In this document: positions 48,634-60,796 of the stretch, one piece after another
Position numbering within the stretch: position 1 is the stretch's first letter
How the letters are laid out: every line of letters begins with the position of its first letter
Origin: Pilaira anomala
Taxonomy: Eukaryota > Mucoromycota > Mucoromycetes > Mucorales > Mucoraceae
Assembly: GCA_025716855.1 (NCBI GenBank)
Contig: JAIXMQ010000001.1
Coordinates: 895,501 to 959,500 of the forward strand
Direction: 5' to 3'
Length of the DNA stretch: 64,000 nt
Translations under genes and position numbers: made by a program
The notes under the pieces: model-generated
What the model was told of the DNA's origin: nothing
Databases searched by the model: none
What the model saw: only the letters and a program-made list of their open reading frames with translations

Positions 48634-50677
48634 GTTGAGTTGAAAGAAAGAAAGAAAGAAAAGGGAGAGAAATAAAAGGCTAATACAAGTCTGTTTTGTT
48701 TGTTAATTACCTGCAGCAGTGCGTAAGTGATAAAATAAACAAAAAAGACTTGTAACAGCCTCTTCATAATCATTTGTTCGTTAGGATTAGAATTGTTTAT
48801 TTTGTTTAGATATTAATTTTTTAATGTGGGCGGTTTTTTTTTTTTTTTTTTTTTTAATAAGCAAAGATTTGTTATAAAAAATCAGGATGTTGAAAAAATC
48901 AGGACGTAATAAAATAAAAAAGGGAATACTAAATGTGGCAAAAACTTATCCAGCCACTATTTGTTGTACACAATTCTTCTCTTAGATTAATTTATGGTGT
49001 GGTTTCTGAAAATACGGATTTTATTCTTCTTATCAAAACAAGGCTGAAAAGGATCCAAGTTTTTTTTTTTTTTAAAAAAAAAGTATTTTATCTGAATAGT
49101 TAAAGCTCCAAAACGTCACTTACCGAGGATATAAAGTTATACAGAGTCAAAAAAATTAAAATAGCTCTTGCTTCTTTGTTTTGTTCTATTAAGAATATAT
49201 CATACCCTTATTAAGCTTGACTTCCCACCAAAGGCTCAGTTCATACATTTATGATGTGATAAAGTTTTTTTTTTTTTTTTTTTTTTTTTCAGTGAGAAAT
49301 TATACCATATGCACGTAAAGGAACACAAGAAAACTATGAAAAAAAAAAAGACTAACGCAAAACAAGTTTTTTCATGATATCAATTACTACGCCATTCAAT
49401 ATTATGTAATAGATTCAAAAAAGGAACACCAGGTACACATTAAGATTCCTTTCTCTTTGTTTTTGTATAGTTACAATGGTGTTCAAGGTTTAATCATTGT
49501 AATTTCTCTATGAACGAGTTTTTTTGAAGTCTGACCATAAAATTATGCTTCTCCATTGCGAAAAAAAAAAAAAATACTTTTTCAGTCCAATAAAGACATA
49601 TAGTCAATAAAAATTTGGATTCGCATACACAAACATTTATGGCAAAACTGAGCTTACAAATATGGGTGTTATTAGTAGTTGCCTTGGATGATTCCTAAAA
49701 GTTTAAACATAAATTTTTTTTTAGACATTGTTGTAACAGTATGAGGATTTCCCAAAGGCAATTGAAAAGCTTATTATTGCTCTTCATATAAATGATGTAA
49801 AATAATATGAAGTTATGTAGCAGAGATCAATGTATGTACATATAGTTCACTTCATTCTAGGTTTAACGAGTATATTTCCATATCTAATTTTCACTTCACA
49901 TTTGACAATCAGCTACAGCACTTATCAATTAGAATTGAGGAATTGAAGGTAATATGAATGTACCGGTATTCTCCAGAGTGAGCAGAATTCTCTGTATCAG
50001 TTGATACTTGGAACATGATCCTATCGTGGTTTTTGAGTTCTGTTTTTTTTTTGCACATCAAAATCCAAAACTACAATCTTAAATTCTGATATTATAATTA
50101 GGGAAAAAACTATGATATAATGAACTTTATTATAATATTCGGCTACACTATGCTAAAATTCACACCTTATAGTATATTCAACTGGCTAGAAATGCAGAAA
50201 ATGGTAAAATTCGCATCCTCCATTTAAACATTCGTTTTTTTATCTCAAAATAAAAAGGGGCCCTATCTCTGAGGTTTAATATGATTCTTATACATAGCCA
50301 ATAATGATCATATTAATAAATATGTAATTGATAAAAGCCGATTATTATTTATAAAAAAAAATCTGACAGATAAGAGCAAGTGTATATGGAGCACTAACGT
50401 ATCACTTTTTAGGAGTAAATTTTTTAGAATTGAGATGTATAAAAAAAAAGCGCACTATAATTAAGTTTAATTACCGGAATCATAACACACTCATTCATCA
50501 ATTACCAAATAACTTGATCTGAAGCACACGATCAACATATAAATAATTTTTAATTACGGAAACACAATTTTTTTTTTTTTTTTGTTTCAGAAAAAGTGGC
50601 ATGTTACTTTTTCATTTTGGTAAAAAGCTAAATAGACCTTCAATTTTATTTACTATCTCTTTTTCACTCTTTTGCAA
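48634..50677. other. 2-kb intergenic region between divergent BVMO and SREBP-like genes
   Basis: AT-rich with several T-runs (48835-48855, 49265-49289, 50570-50583). No gene, tRNA or repeat family was recognised. It must contain promoters of both genes; the final 40 bases before 50678 are pyrimidine-rich. Confidence 0.4.
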
Positions 50678-50803
50678 ATGCTTGATAAAAGTATGATGAA
50701 TCAAGAAATGGCAGATATGGAATTTGACACGTACTTTAACGTTACATCAAATACAATGCAAACATCATCACATCAACAGCAGAAACAACAACAACAACAA
50801 CAA

Positions 50804-50835
<32 letters not shown>

Positions 50836-52708
50836 ACAGCAGCAGCAGCAACAAAAACAACATCAAAAACAAAAGCAACAACAACAACAACAAATGATGT
50901 ATAATCAGCGCCATCTTATGCAGCAGAATGAAATACATCCTACACAACGGCTAAATATATCCCATTTCAATCCTCAACAATACTATATATCCAAACCCTT
51001 AAAGCAACAATCACCAACTGAAATGATTAACTGGAGCTTTAATCAACAGGATACTCCTAATTTACATATGCAAAATAATTGCAATACTGTATCAACACAT
51101 GGTAATAATTCATTCACGAGTAGCCAAACTTCACCCAGCAGGCCTGATTATTTTTATACAACTGGACAACCTAACTCCGCTGGCACGACACCTTCAGAGT
51201 TATTTCCTCAACCAGATATAAGTCCACCGCAGTTGCAGCAGCATTGTCCTAATCCGGCGTCTAACGAAGAACAATTGAGATTTGAATATAACAATAATAA
51301 CAGCATGGATTTGGATTATCGATTGGTGAATTTAACTACTACCTCGCCTATCAATAAAAAGATAGGACTTGCTATTCCCATTTCAAATAATATCACATCT
51401 AGATCGCCGCACTCTCCTCCTTTGAATTCTCCTTCTTCTACTTCTTCAGAAAATAATAATATATTTTCAGAATCTTTACACTATACTGAGAATAAGACAA
51501 AAGTAAGTGAGCTTTGGCCCCTCCTCCCCTTTTTTTTTTGTATCTTTAAATTGATCTATTTCTTTTTTTTTTTCATAGCGTAATTCTACGAATAGGAAAG
51601 AAAGTGATGCCTGGGGAGATATAGACCGAGAAGAATCTATTTATGATAATTCTTCAAGTATGATGGAAGCAGCTACTATGCTTGCGTCAGTTGGTGCGGG
51701 TCGACAATTTAAAAAAGTAGCACATAACGCTATTGAACGTCGATACCGTAAAAACATCAATGAGCGTATTCTTGATCTTAAAAATGTTGTACCAGCTCTT
51801 TACAAGGCCAAGATAGGAGATACTAGAAGTAGTGGTAATGAAGAGTCCTCGGATGAAGAGTACAATGGTCTAGAGAAAAGAGATAGTACTACAGAAGAGA
51901 TTGTGGAAGGTGTTCCAGTTGCCAAGAAACTGAATAAAGCAACTATTCTTCATAAAGCAACCGAATATATTCATCATTTAAAACATTCAAATCAAGTAGC
52001 TGAAAACGAGAATCAAGCACTGTTACATATCATGAGTCAAATGCCTGGTGGAGCTAGAGTTTTAGAACAGTTTCAAGCACAAAAACGTGAAGGCGAAAGA
52101 CTTGAACAACAACGATTGATAGCACAACGAAAGGAATCCATTGAACAAGAGAAAATTGAACACCAACGTATGCTTCGTGAGCGCGCTGCTCATCGAGCTG
52201 CTTTAGCTGAATTGATACCAAAACCAGAACGAAAACCTTATCCTCGTAGAGCAAAGAAGAAGCAAACAACGAAATCAAATGATACTCCAAACTCAAAAAC
52301 TTCTGTTCTAAAAGATCGAACACCAAAAAATGTAATTAGAAACGATTTGTTCTCTCAAAACAATAATAATACCAGTAAAACATTCATGGTTATGTTTTTA
52401 TGTCTAGTTATTGTATCTCCTTTGACCTTTGGAAACCCTCCTACTCATAAGATAAGTGTGAATCCCAATTTGCAAACCAGAAGTATTGTTTTATCAGATG
52501 ATTCGTTTTTCTGGTAAGTCATTTATATATAAAAAAAAAAGTGTGGAAATTTATCATGCGTTTATATTTAACCTTTTCTTTTTTTTTTATGCTTATCATC
52601 AGGCATTGGGTTAAAGTTGGTTTGTTTGTCACTTTTTTTATGGTTTTCCTATCGTATTACATTCTTAGGCCATATAAACGCATTGTTGGGCAAAAAAAGT
52701 TTTGTTAG
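50678..52708 (+). CDS. SREBP-like bHLH membrane transcription factor
   Basis: Membrane-tethered sterol/hypoxia-type regulator. Three exons: 50678-51502, 51579-52513, 52603-52708; 621 aa. N-terminal half is Q/N/S-rich, with a polyQ tract of about 30 near residue 33. The bHLH (about 324-415) carries HNAIERRYRKNINERI; the Tyr at about 331, in place of the usual Arg, is the SREBP hallmark. The loop is long and acidic, and a leucine-zipper-like helix follows. Two membrane segments (544-560 FMVMFLCLVIVSPLTFG; 593-608) enclose a 32-residue loop containing RSIVL, resembling the Site-1 protease site of animal SREBPs. The protein ends 13 residues after TM2, so the large C-terminal SCAP-binding domain is absent, similar in outline to short fungal Sre2-type proteins. 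The ATG at 50678 is the first after a pyrimidine leader. Confidence 0.87.
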
Positions 52709-52916
52709 TTACCACAGTAAAAAGATGCATAAATACATTGGCTAAATTTAACTTCAGTGTTGTTGAATAATTTTCACTTCCATCATATAAAACACACCTA
52801 TGCGTGATAAAATAATATATACATATATATTTATTTATAAATTAAACTATATAAAACTAACTTTTATTTTATTTTAAGAATTGTGATCCTTTTCATTATT
52901 TGTAGTAATAAACACT

Positions 52917-55837
52917 TTAATCGCTATCGTCTCCTGTTAAATTAAAGATTTTTTTCTGAGATGATTTTACTGGACGGCCAAGTCCTAAACGTCTTTTTTT
53001 AGCAGACGTTGGCGTTGGCTTTAGAGGAGAAGGCACATTTTCGTTATCTTCTTCCTCTTCGCTTGAGCTAAATAAACTTTTTCTGGGTTCTTCCTCCTCT
53101 TCTTGAATGGTTGCAATTGTTCGTTTCTTCGTTAAGATAACTTCGTCTTCCTCTTCTTCCTCTATTAAAATAGATCTATTGGATTCCTCTTCTTCATCTT
53201 CCTCTTCTTCATCAGAAGATGGGACTACACTGGAAGTACGAACTTGTTGACCTGAAATAGAAGCCGATAAAGGCGATTTTCTTTTTCCAGACGTGTTTTC
53301 CTTTATAGTACGTTTCTTGGGTTGCTTTGCTGGCAACTTGTTTTTCTTATTCTTTGAAATAGATATGTTGTCTTCATAAATTGCAGGTAATTCATCATCA
53401 TCTTCTTTATCATAAACAATAGGTATATCCTCTTCGTCTTCTTGCTCAGAATTATCCGATACAACTTCATTTGCTTCTTCACCTTCATCATAATCGGGTT
53501 CAGGGGGGATCTAGAATTTTAAGCTATGTTAATACTTGACTTCAGGCCATTATAATATGTTTTTTTTTTTTACTTGAGATGAGATTTCTACACCGCGAAT
53601 ATCTCGATGTTTTAATGCACCTACCGTATAGGCTATTAGTATATGAAAAATATCGAACGGTTGTACATGTATAATTACCCATAAAGAAAGCACTCTGTGG
53701 TATACGGTTTTCAGTTAATAACATCTTGACTTGATAGATAACAATTTCCAATGCTTTTTTCAAAGGAGGTACATAAGCAGCCAATGTTACTTCTTTTAAT
53801 GCTTTTACATGAGAGCAAATAATCTAAATGTGTACTAAATATCAGAAAAAAGAGACGCTTGTTAACCACATGTTCTTATTTTACCTGTAACATACGTGTA
53901 CTTGCTTGAAAATCCTTAAAAATGCCTATAATACTAGTACTGTGTGTTTTAAATACACGTGTAAAGAAAGGAATAGAATGTTTTGTGAATTGATCGATAA
54001 ATAATCGGCCTGTCTTTAACAGGATACCAATTAACACCCGATGTTCCTTTGATTTAACATAGCTTGTAATACGTTCAAAGATTTTGACAATACGACTATT
54101 GAAAACTAAGACCACATCAACTTCATCGTCTGTGTTTTTGAATAAGTCAAATGCTTTTACTGTTTGATGGATGACAGCCTTTTTTTTTTTTTTTTTAAAA
54201 AAAAATTAATTTTTTTTTTAAAAAAATCAGATTATAGTATGAATACCTGGTAATGCTGGACAATCGTTTCATCTCTTAACAATGGGAAGATCTCTAAGGA
54301 CCCTTCCTCTTCAAATTGAGGAAGTGTACCGTTTACAAGTTCATGAAGGATATCCAGACGATCATCATTTAGTTCGATAAATTGTTCGATTAAGAATGGT
54401 ATTTCCTTCTGCTTTTACGTCAATATTCTGACTAGAAATATTTCTCAAAAGAGTGCAAATGTTACCTTTATATCGCGCCAGTCAAACCATTGTGTTGTTA
54501 TAATTTGATTTACTACCTTCAGGGCAGTTTTCTTTAAACGGTTAGGATTTTCAGAGAGAAATATGAGTCGCTGCAATATACTGAGGAGCAACAAGGCAGT
54601 TTTGGATTGAGGTATATTATCGATGTATTGTGATAAATATGTGCATGCTTCTTCAAGCACTAATTCAGGAGAGTTGTTTTGTTGGTCTCCAGTTCTTGAA
54701 GCAATAGCAAATATCATATTCTAGAACAGAAATAGGAGTATAAGTATCAAAACAAAGGATTGAAATGATTCACTTACTTGTAAAATATAACTATTATCTG
54801 AATTTTGAATATCAGGCCATGAAAGTAACTTGAATATTATGTTGAACAAAAGTGAGATACTGCTTACTAATTCTTCCGACCCCTAAAAAGATAAAATACA
54901 GCGTTTTTTTTAAAAAAGAATCAGTAGTCAATTGATAAAACTGTCAACATATATGCCTCACGTCTATGCGGCCTGGCTCAATATCCTATTCTAGTAATAT
55001 CAGTAACCGAAGATAAAGGTTTTTTCTAAATACTGCTTACCTTTGCTAGTAAATCGTTATATACGTTTTCAAGTGTCTGTAGAATATTTGGCAGATACAA
55101 AACGACCTAATAGAATACTCAACTTTAATTTCGTGTATATAATATTTTAAAATTAATTGTTACCTTCTTCATTAAATTTTGTGCATCCATTCTTGCCAGC
55201 ATAGTAGCATTACTTGTGGGATGTTTATCTTCGACTTTCTTCTTATTGAAAAATACAGGAGGCGGGGGCATAATCTTGATATTCAATTTATCGTTTAAGT
55301 CTTTTAAGATGTAGTTGATTTCCTCACATGTCAACTGATCGGACTCCAGTTTGATATCTTGATTGTACTTGAGAAGCTCCAGTAAATTGACCTATTTAAA
55401 CTTGATATAAATACAAAACACTATGTAAGAAATGTTATCGGCTTACGTTAAATGCCCTCATATAAGGTCTTAAATCATCAACGCTTTTAAATTTCATCGT
55501 GTTCGCTTTATGATCTTTCTTTATTAATTTAGGGCCCATTGGCTGTTCGCCACAAGAAGTCTCTTGAGACTCAGTTGATACAGCACTGCTAATTATCTGA
55601 GAAGAGTTTTTTATATTGGCGAAAGTAACAGGTACCGTAGTATGAAACTCCAATGGCGCGTACATGGGCATCTGTCTCATCAGTTGAGATAACATTTCTT
55701 CTAATTGGAGTATATTACGAAGACGAGTAACGAGTCGTTCTCTAAAGTTATCTTCCTCAGCAAACATGAATGAGTTTAGAATTTCTCTAAACCTTTATAT
55801 GTATACGTGTCAATATATGGTGTGCGTTTTAACAACA

Positions 55838-55872
<35 letters not shown>

Positions 55873-58613
55873 AATTGATAGTGTAGAATAACATATCACA
55901 TGCATATTCTGCTTCTTCTGATGAAATGTCCTCGAGATCTTCTGTCTTAAATAGAAGAATTCCACAGCCGAAAAGTGCATCCACATCTTGGAGACTTCCG
56001 TTATTCAATTTCTTTTCACAGCTTTGTATCAAGTTGAAAATCGAGGACATCGGTACAATCACTTGTTTTTTGGCTTTGATATCAGAATTATAAAACAACT
56101 CATACATTTTAACAATGATTTCATTATCTTCTACATCCAAAGCCATCATTTTTGAAGGTTCTAGCTTGATATAATGATTATCTTTAACGCTTTCAATGTA
56201 TATATCTGCATCTGCTTCAGCTTCGACATAAAATTCGGTAAAATCAGAAGTCAAGTTGTCTTTGACCCAAATTTGCAATCTTTCATCTATATCCTCTTCG
56301 CTAATTAAATGAGCCAATTCATCATAAATCAAAGCAACGCAATTCTTTGGACGTAAAAAAAAAAAAAAAAACTCGAGTTAATTATCTGTGGTGTGTAGAA
56401 AAAATAAAATACACTTACAGGATTTTCTTGAGAGAATCTTAATGCTAATTCTAACAAAGCAGTTGCTTGTCTTAATATAGGATGTCTCAATGCATTGTTT
56501 GCTGAGGATTTGACAGATGCTGTACTACTTGAACCTGCTCCTGATTGATCGTTACACAGTTTACTTGATCCAAGTACTTTGACTGAGGACAAACAAGCAA
56601 TGATGCCGATATTCTTGTATTTTTCTCTAGGATTAGAGAGTTGCTTTCTAATGACAATTTGAATTTCTGACCACAAATTAGCTGACCCATCTGCAGATGC
56701 ATTTCCAGTCTAATTGGATTTGTCAGTAACAACTTTTTTTTCTTTAATTTATATATGTTTTTTTTTACCGTTAATGCAAGCAAACTGAAAATATCGAATA
56801 AAGTACGAATTTGGTATAAATTCAAGTTATCCAAATAATCTAAAATACCTTTAACAAATACACTATATACAGCTACACTTGATACATCGAATTTGACTAA
56901 TTGTAATAGTACATTCAATGCAACGTTCATTTCTGCTTCAATACCGCTACCAATATGTGTTACAAGGGCTCCAATTATTTCTTGTCTATAATACACATCG
57001 GAGGATTTGAAAGAGCTAATATAGAGTGTACTAGCACATGGTGAGATAGCATTGGTTTGTTGACAAGATCTCAATAAACTCTCTGCCAATGATAAGAGTA
57101 CATTCCAATATCTGTAAGTGTAGGAATAGTTAATCACAATGCTTATCAAATTAGTATTATACATATATTACCCTAATAGCCCATCAGCATGACACATTAT
57201 CGTTTCTTCAATCAACGCGGCAGTAATGTTTCCTTGGACAATCTTTTTCTTGATAATTATTTCTACTTTTTTCTTCATAGAAGTCATGGAATAAAGAATA
57301 ATTAACACTAGTAAATCAATCACTTTATGCTCACGCTAGAAATGTTATCAGTTCATGAAATATACTCTTTGTTAAAGAAAAATAAGATTGTATTTACCTG
57401 TTCTTCCAATGCCACAATAGATTTCAGCCAAGAATCACATACAAATTTGTGGAACTGTAAACCCAATTTTATTGACTCAATGATTAATGCTTCGGGAGCC
57501 TGTTTCTTTTTTTGCTGATTATTTGTATTATTTTGAACCTTGCCTAATGCTCTAAAGTCCAGTTTTTGTCGAATTCCATATACCACTATATCAATTGTAC
57601 TAGGTGTTACGGTTTGAAGTAAAAACTTGAGAATAACGGCTAAATCATCAAGCTCGGCCGATTCCAATCTATCCAATACCATTTCTCTAACATCTTCTAG
57701 ACTCTCAGAATGAAGTGTCAAATTCGATAATGCATCCAAAATAGGTACAGTTAATTCTGGATTCTCAGTCATTAATTCTTTTAAATAGACTACAATAGGC
57801 TATTTTATACATTATGTTTAGATACAATTTATGTTTATTAGCGCTATAATACAAATACCTTATGTTCAGAATCATTTACCATATCCGGTAACGAAGTAAT
57901 AAGTTCGTGCTGTATCACGGATGGTGTAATTTGGATGATCTTTTTACTAGAGTTAGTACAAAGATTAAATAACACAGAGAATAGGCCCATACCTCTATTA
58001 GTTTTTCTGTTAATACTTCGGGTTGGGCAATATAATCCAGCCAACGCAATTGATGTAAGATCAATCTTGCTGTACAAGAGCTGGAGTTGCTATTAAATAA
58101 TATAAATCAATAAAGATCGACATCACTTATCAAGAGTTTCATAAACTTACTCGTTTTCTAATTCGTCGTAGAACTCAGGAAGTCTTTCTAATAAATAAGT
58201 TATAAGCTCAGGCTGAATAGAATCAATAGCTAAAAGGGTTTTGAATAAACTCTCTGAGCTTGAAGTTCTAGAATAAAACAATGGCAGAGTTAATAAAAGT
58301 CTGATAGGAAATCTATTTCCTCTTATTACCGAGTGGTTTTAGGTACGTTGTCAGCAATAGTGGAGGGTAATAAACACTTTCTAAAAACTGCAGGATCTTC
58401 AGTATAATTTTGTAGATCTTGGTTAAAGTCGTCAATTCCATTCGTTTGACTACGCAATTTATTTGCAAGCGATCTACGAAATAAAACTGACTCAACCTCT
58501 ATAGCGCAAGTTAATAAGTGCCTGAATATTTATGTTGCTCTTTTATTTTTACCAAATACAATGGTTGTAGACTCAAGTTGGCACCCTGACTCTTTCAGTA
58601 ACTCTTGAAACAT
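52917..58613 (-). CDS. FANCD2: Fanconi anaemia protein FANCD2
   Basis: DNA-clamp subunit of the ID2 complex in interstrand-crosslink repair. Twenty exons: 58613-58553, 58498-58330, 58267-58151, 58089-57993, 57939-57859, 57799-57398, 57335-57172, 57111-56769, 56709-56419, 56344-55872, 55792-55447, 55391-55164, 55106-55041, 54882-54778, 54720-54466, 54408-54247, 54178-53885, 53823-53679, 53620-53574, 53510-52917; 1479 aa, as in animals (about 1450). Family blocks in order: QHELITSLPDMV, LTVPILDAL, GALVTHIGSGIEAEMNVAL, VFVKGILDYLDNL, VIRKQLSN (K500, position of the ubiquitinated Lys), TINWFREILNSF, EIPFLIEQFIELNDDR, FKDFQASTRML and FFMGALKHRDIRGVEI. The C-terminus is acidic with basic patches (KKRRLGLGRPVK). 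Exon 5 requires skipping a first AG, supported by gap-free alignment to the animal protein. Confidence 0.94.
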
Positions 58614-58788
58614 ATTTATTATTAAAAAAGAAAAAGAATTATTTTAGACATGCCGCGTGAAGAGTTTTTGGACGGGACACACAATGCGCGTCAAAAAACA
58701 CGTGCGGGAAAACAAAAAAAAGCCATGATGAATTGCATTCCACCTTTTTTTATTCAAGCGCGTTTATCTTTAACTAAAAATAAAAAGA
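58614..58788. promoter_or_regulatory. Bidirectional promoter FANCD2 / dehydratase with E2F-like and CACGTG sites
   Basis: 175 bases between divergent starts. They are unusually GC-rich for this genome in the centre and contain CACGTG (58699-58704) directly joined to GCGGGAAA (58704-58711), the reverse form of the E2F/DP consensus TTTCCCGC. TGCGCGTC also occurs nearby (58685-58692). This would fit S-phase expression of FANCD2, by analogy with replication genes; binding is not shown. Confidence 0.5.
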
Positions 58789-60233
58789 ATGGAGGAATCT
58801 TCAGATGATGAGCACTTAGGTTCCTCTCAAGTATTACATGTTCAAACACCTTTGATTCATTCACCTAAACTAAGTATCAAACTTGACTGGTAATTTTTCC
58901 TTTATTATTAGAGGTAACAAAATAATAATGTCATTTTTTATAGCAACATTTACTTCAAAATCGAGAATGTACAGCCTACAGGATCCGTAAAAATGAGGTA
59001 GAATACTAGAAAAATGATCATAAATTCTCAATTGAAAATTAAAGATAGTGATATATAATAGGGGCATAGGAAATTTCTGTTATAAAGCAGTAGAATCTAG
59101 AGGAAGAGATATTCATCTTGTTTGTGGGTCCGGCACTAATACCGTATTAGCAGTAGCATACTGCGCTAGACAGTTAAATGTAAGTGCGTTCACCGTCATG
59201 CCAAAAGACACTCCCAGTTCAATTTGCGATTCAGTAAGATCTGAAGGAGCGCATTTAATTTTATTTGGCGAGGATTGGGCCACAGCAGACGAACATGCGA
59301 GAAAATTAGTGAAGAGAAATAGGTAAAATTAACTTGTAAAACATAAAGAAGTGTTACAGATAATTAACACTGAGTTAATAGTGTATATGTACCTTCAGCA
59401 GATCATGCTGATATCTGGCAAGGACATGCGAGCATTATTCATGAACTAAAAACTCAACTTCAAGATAATCCACCAGCAGCTATTATTTGTCCAGTGGGAG
59501 GAGGAGGATTATTAAATGGAGTTATTACAGGATTGCAGAGTGTTGGCTGGAAGAATGTACCCGTTATTGCTGTAGAAACACATGGTAGCAATGCATTCCA
59601 AGCCTCTGTTGTTGCTGGTAAATTAGTAACTTTAGAAAAAATATCAACAATAGCATCGGGATTAGCATCTAGTACAGTAAGCTCAAAATCTCTCGAGTTA
59701 AGCCTTGTTCACCCTGTGGTTCCATTTGCTGTAAGCGATGCGATGGCTGCTGACTCTGTAAGACTATTTGCAGGTATAAACTTATTGATGATTATACCGA
59801 AGAGTCATTTATTATATACGTCATACTAATACAAAAATAGAGGATTCAAAGATGATCGTTGAAGCTGCATCTGGTGCAGGGTTATCCCTGTGCTACACAC
59901 AATTAATTCGTGATATTCTACCATCTTTGGGGCAAGATTGTAACGTAGTGGTCCTGGTGACAGGCGGATCTGATATCAGTCTTACACAACTTGATGAGTA
60001 CAGAAAAAAATATTATCGACCACCTGTTATTGTTAAAAGTGGCGGAGAAGTATTTTTAAAGATGGATGACAAATTAACTCATATTCAAAGTATCGATTCC
60101 ACTGAACCATTAGGTATATCATCTGATAATTTAACAAAATTAAATCAGACGAATAAACAAAAAACGAAAGAATCAAATAGACAACAAAAAATACAACAAC
60201 AGCAGCAGCAACAGCAGCAGCAGCAGCAGCAGC

Positions 60234-60276
<43 letters not shown>

Positions 60277-60544
60277 GCAACAACAACAACAACAACAACA
60301 GCAACAACAACAGGAGCAACAGCAACTACTACAACAATCACAACTACATCATCCACAATCTCAATCATCACCACAATATCAACATTTACAACATCAGCAA
60401 CTTCAGCTACAATCTCATTTACAAACACATCTACAATTGCAAGATCAAAATATTATTGTTGATACAACCATGGAAGAAAGCTTTCAAAGTAGTACACAAG
60501 AAGACCCCTCATCGATTAAACCTTTAACACCTGCAAATACTTGA
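58789..60544 (+). CDS. Serine/threonine dehydratase-like PLP enzyme with polyQ tail
   Basis: Fold-type II PLP enzyme, closest to L-serine dehydratase. Five exons: 58789-58889, 58944-58997, 59062-59322, 59382-59773, 59841-60544; 503 aa. PLP lysine K50 lies in PTGSVKMRGIGNF. Also visible are the glycine loop VGGGGLLNGVI, WQGHASIIHEL, PVIAVETHGSNAF and VTGGSDISL, all aligning with animal serine dehydratase. The loop after the lysine, normally SSAGNAG, reads GSGTNTV here, so substrate binding may differ. Domain ends near 360; the rest is a Q-rich tail with about 40 consecutive Gln (about 388-427) and more Q/H/L. The tail roughly adds 150 residues not found in the family. Activity is therefore uncertain. 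Confidence 0.85.
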
Positions 60545-60607
60545 TAACGCTTTAAATCCCTTTTTTCTTATATACATCTAATTTATCCCTCTATCTGCTA
60601 CCTTGCT

Positions 60608-60796
60608 ACCCTTGTACCATATTTTTTTTTATAAATCATTACATATTTGTAAACAAAACAAATCATTCGATTTGGAAGTGAAATTATGCAAAGTATTACA
60701 GTGTATCACAGAGCTTTTCTCACGCCATTTGAGAACAGGTCAAATTAATCGAATGTTTGGTATACTGTTGCAATTTCAACGTCAATTGGACAAAAG
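60608..60796 (+). repeat. Inverted repeat, left arm (coding-derived)
   Basis: About 190 bases matching, in reverse complement, 62030-62234. The core includes caaatcattcgatttggaa and cacagagcttttctcac. Read on the plus strand it encodes VKLCKVLQCITELFSRHL; the other arm, read on the minus strand, gives VKLCKILQCVTELFSHHL. Several differences are synonymous, suggesting descent from coding sequence. Confidence 0.75.

Noticed and set aside
54885..55040. Extra FANCD2 exon within the 156-base gap
   Set aside because: The gap is larger than most introns, but exon 13 and exon 14 join in phase and no open segment with AG/GT borders improves the family match.
60033..60428. Valine/alanine-rich ORF antisense to the dehydratase tail
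   Set aside because: It is the complement of a CAA/CAG repeat; poly-V/A frames opposite polyQ tracts are shadows. The same applies to ORFs opposite the Q- and N-rich parts of HSF and RalGAP-beta.
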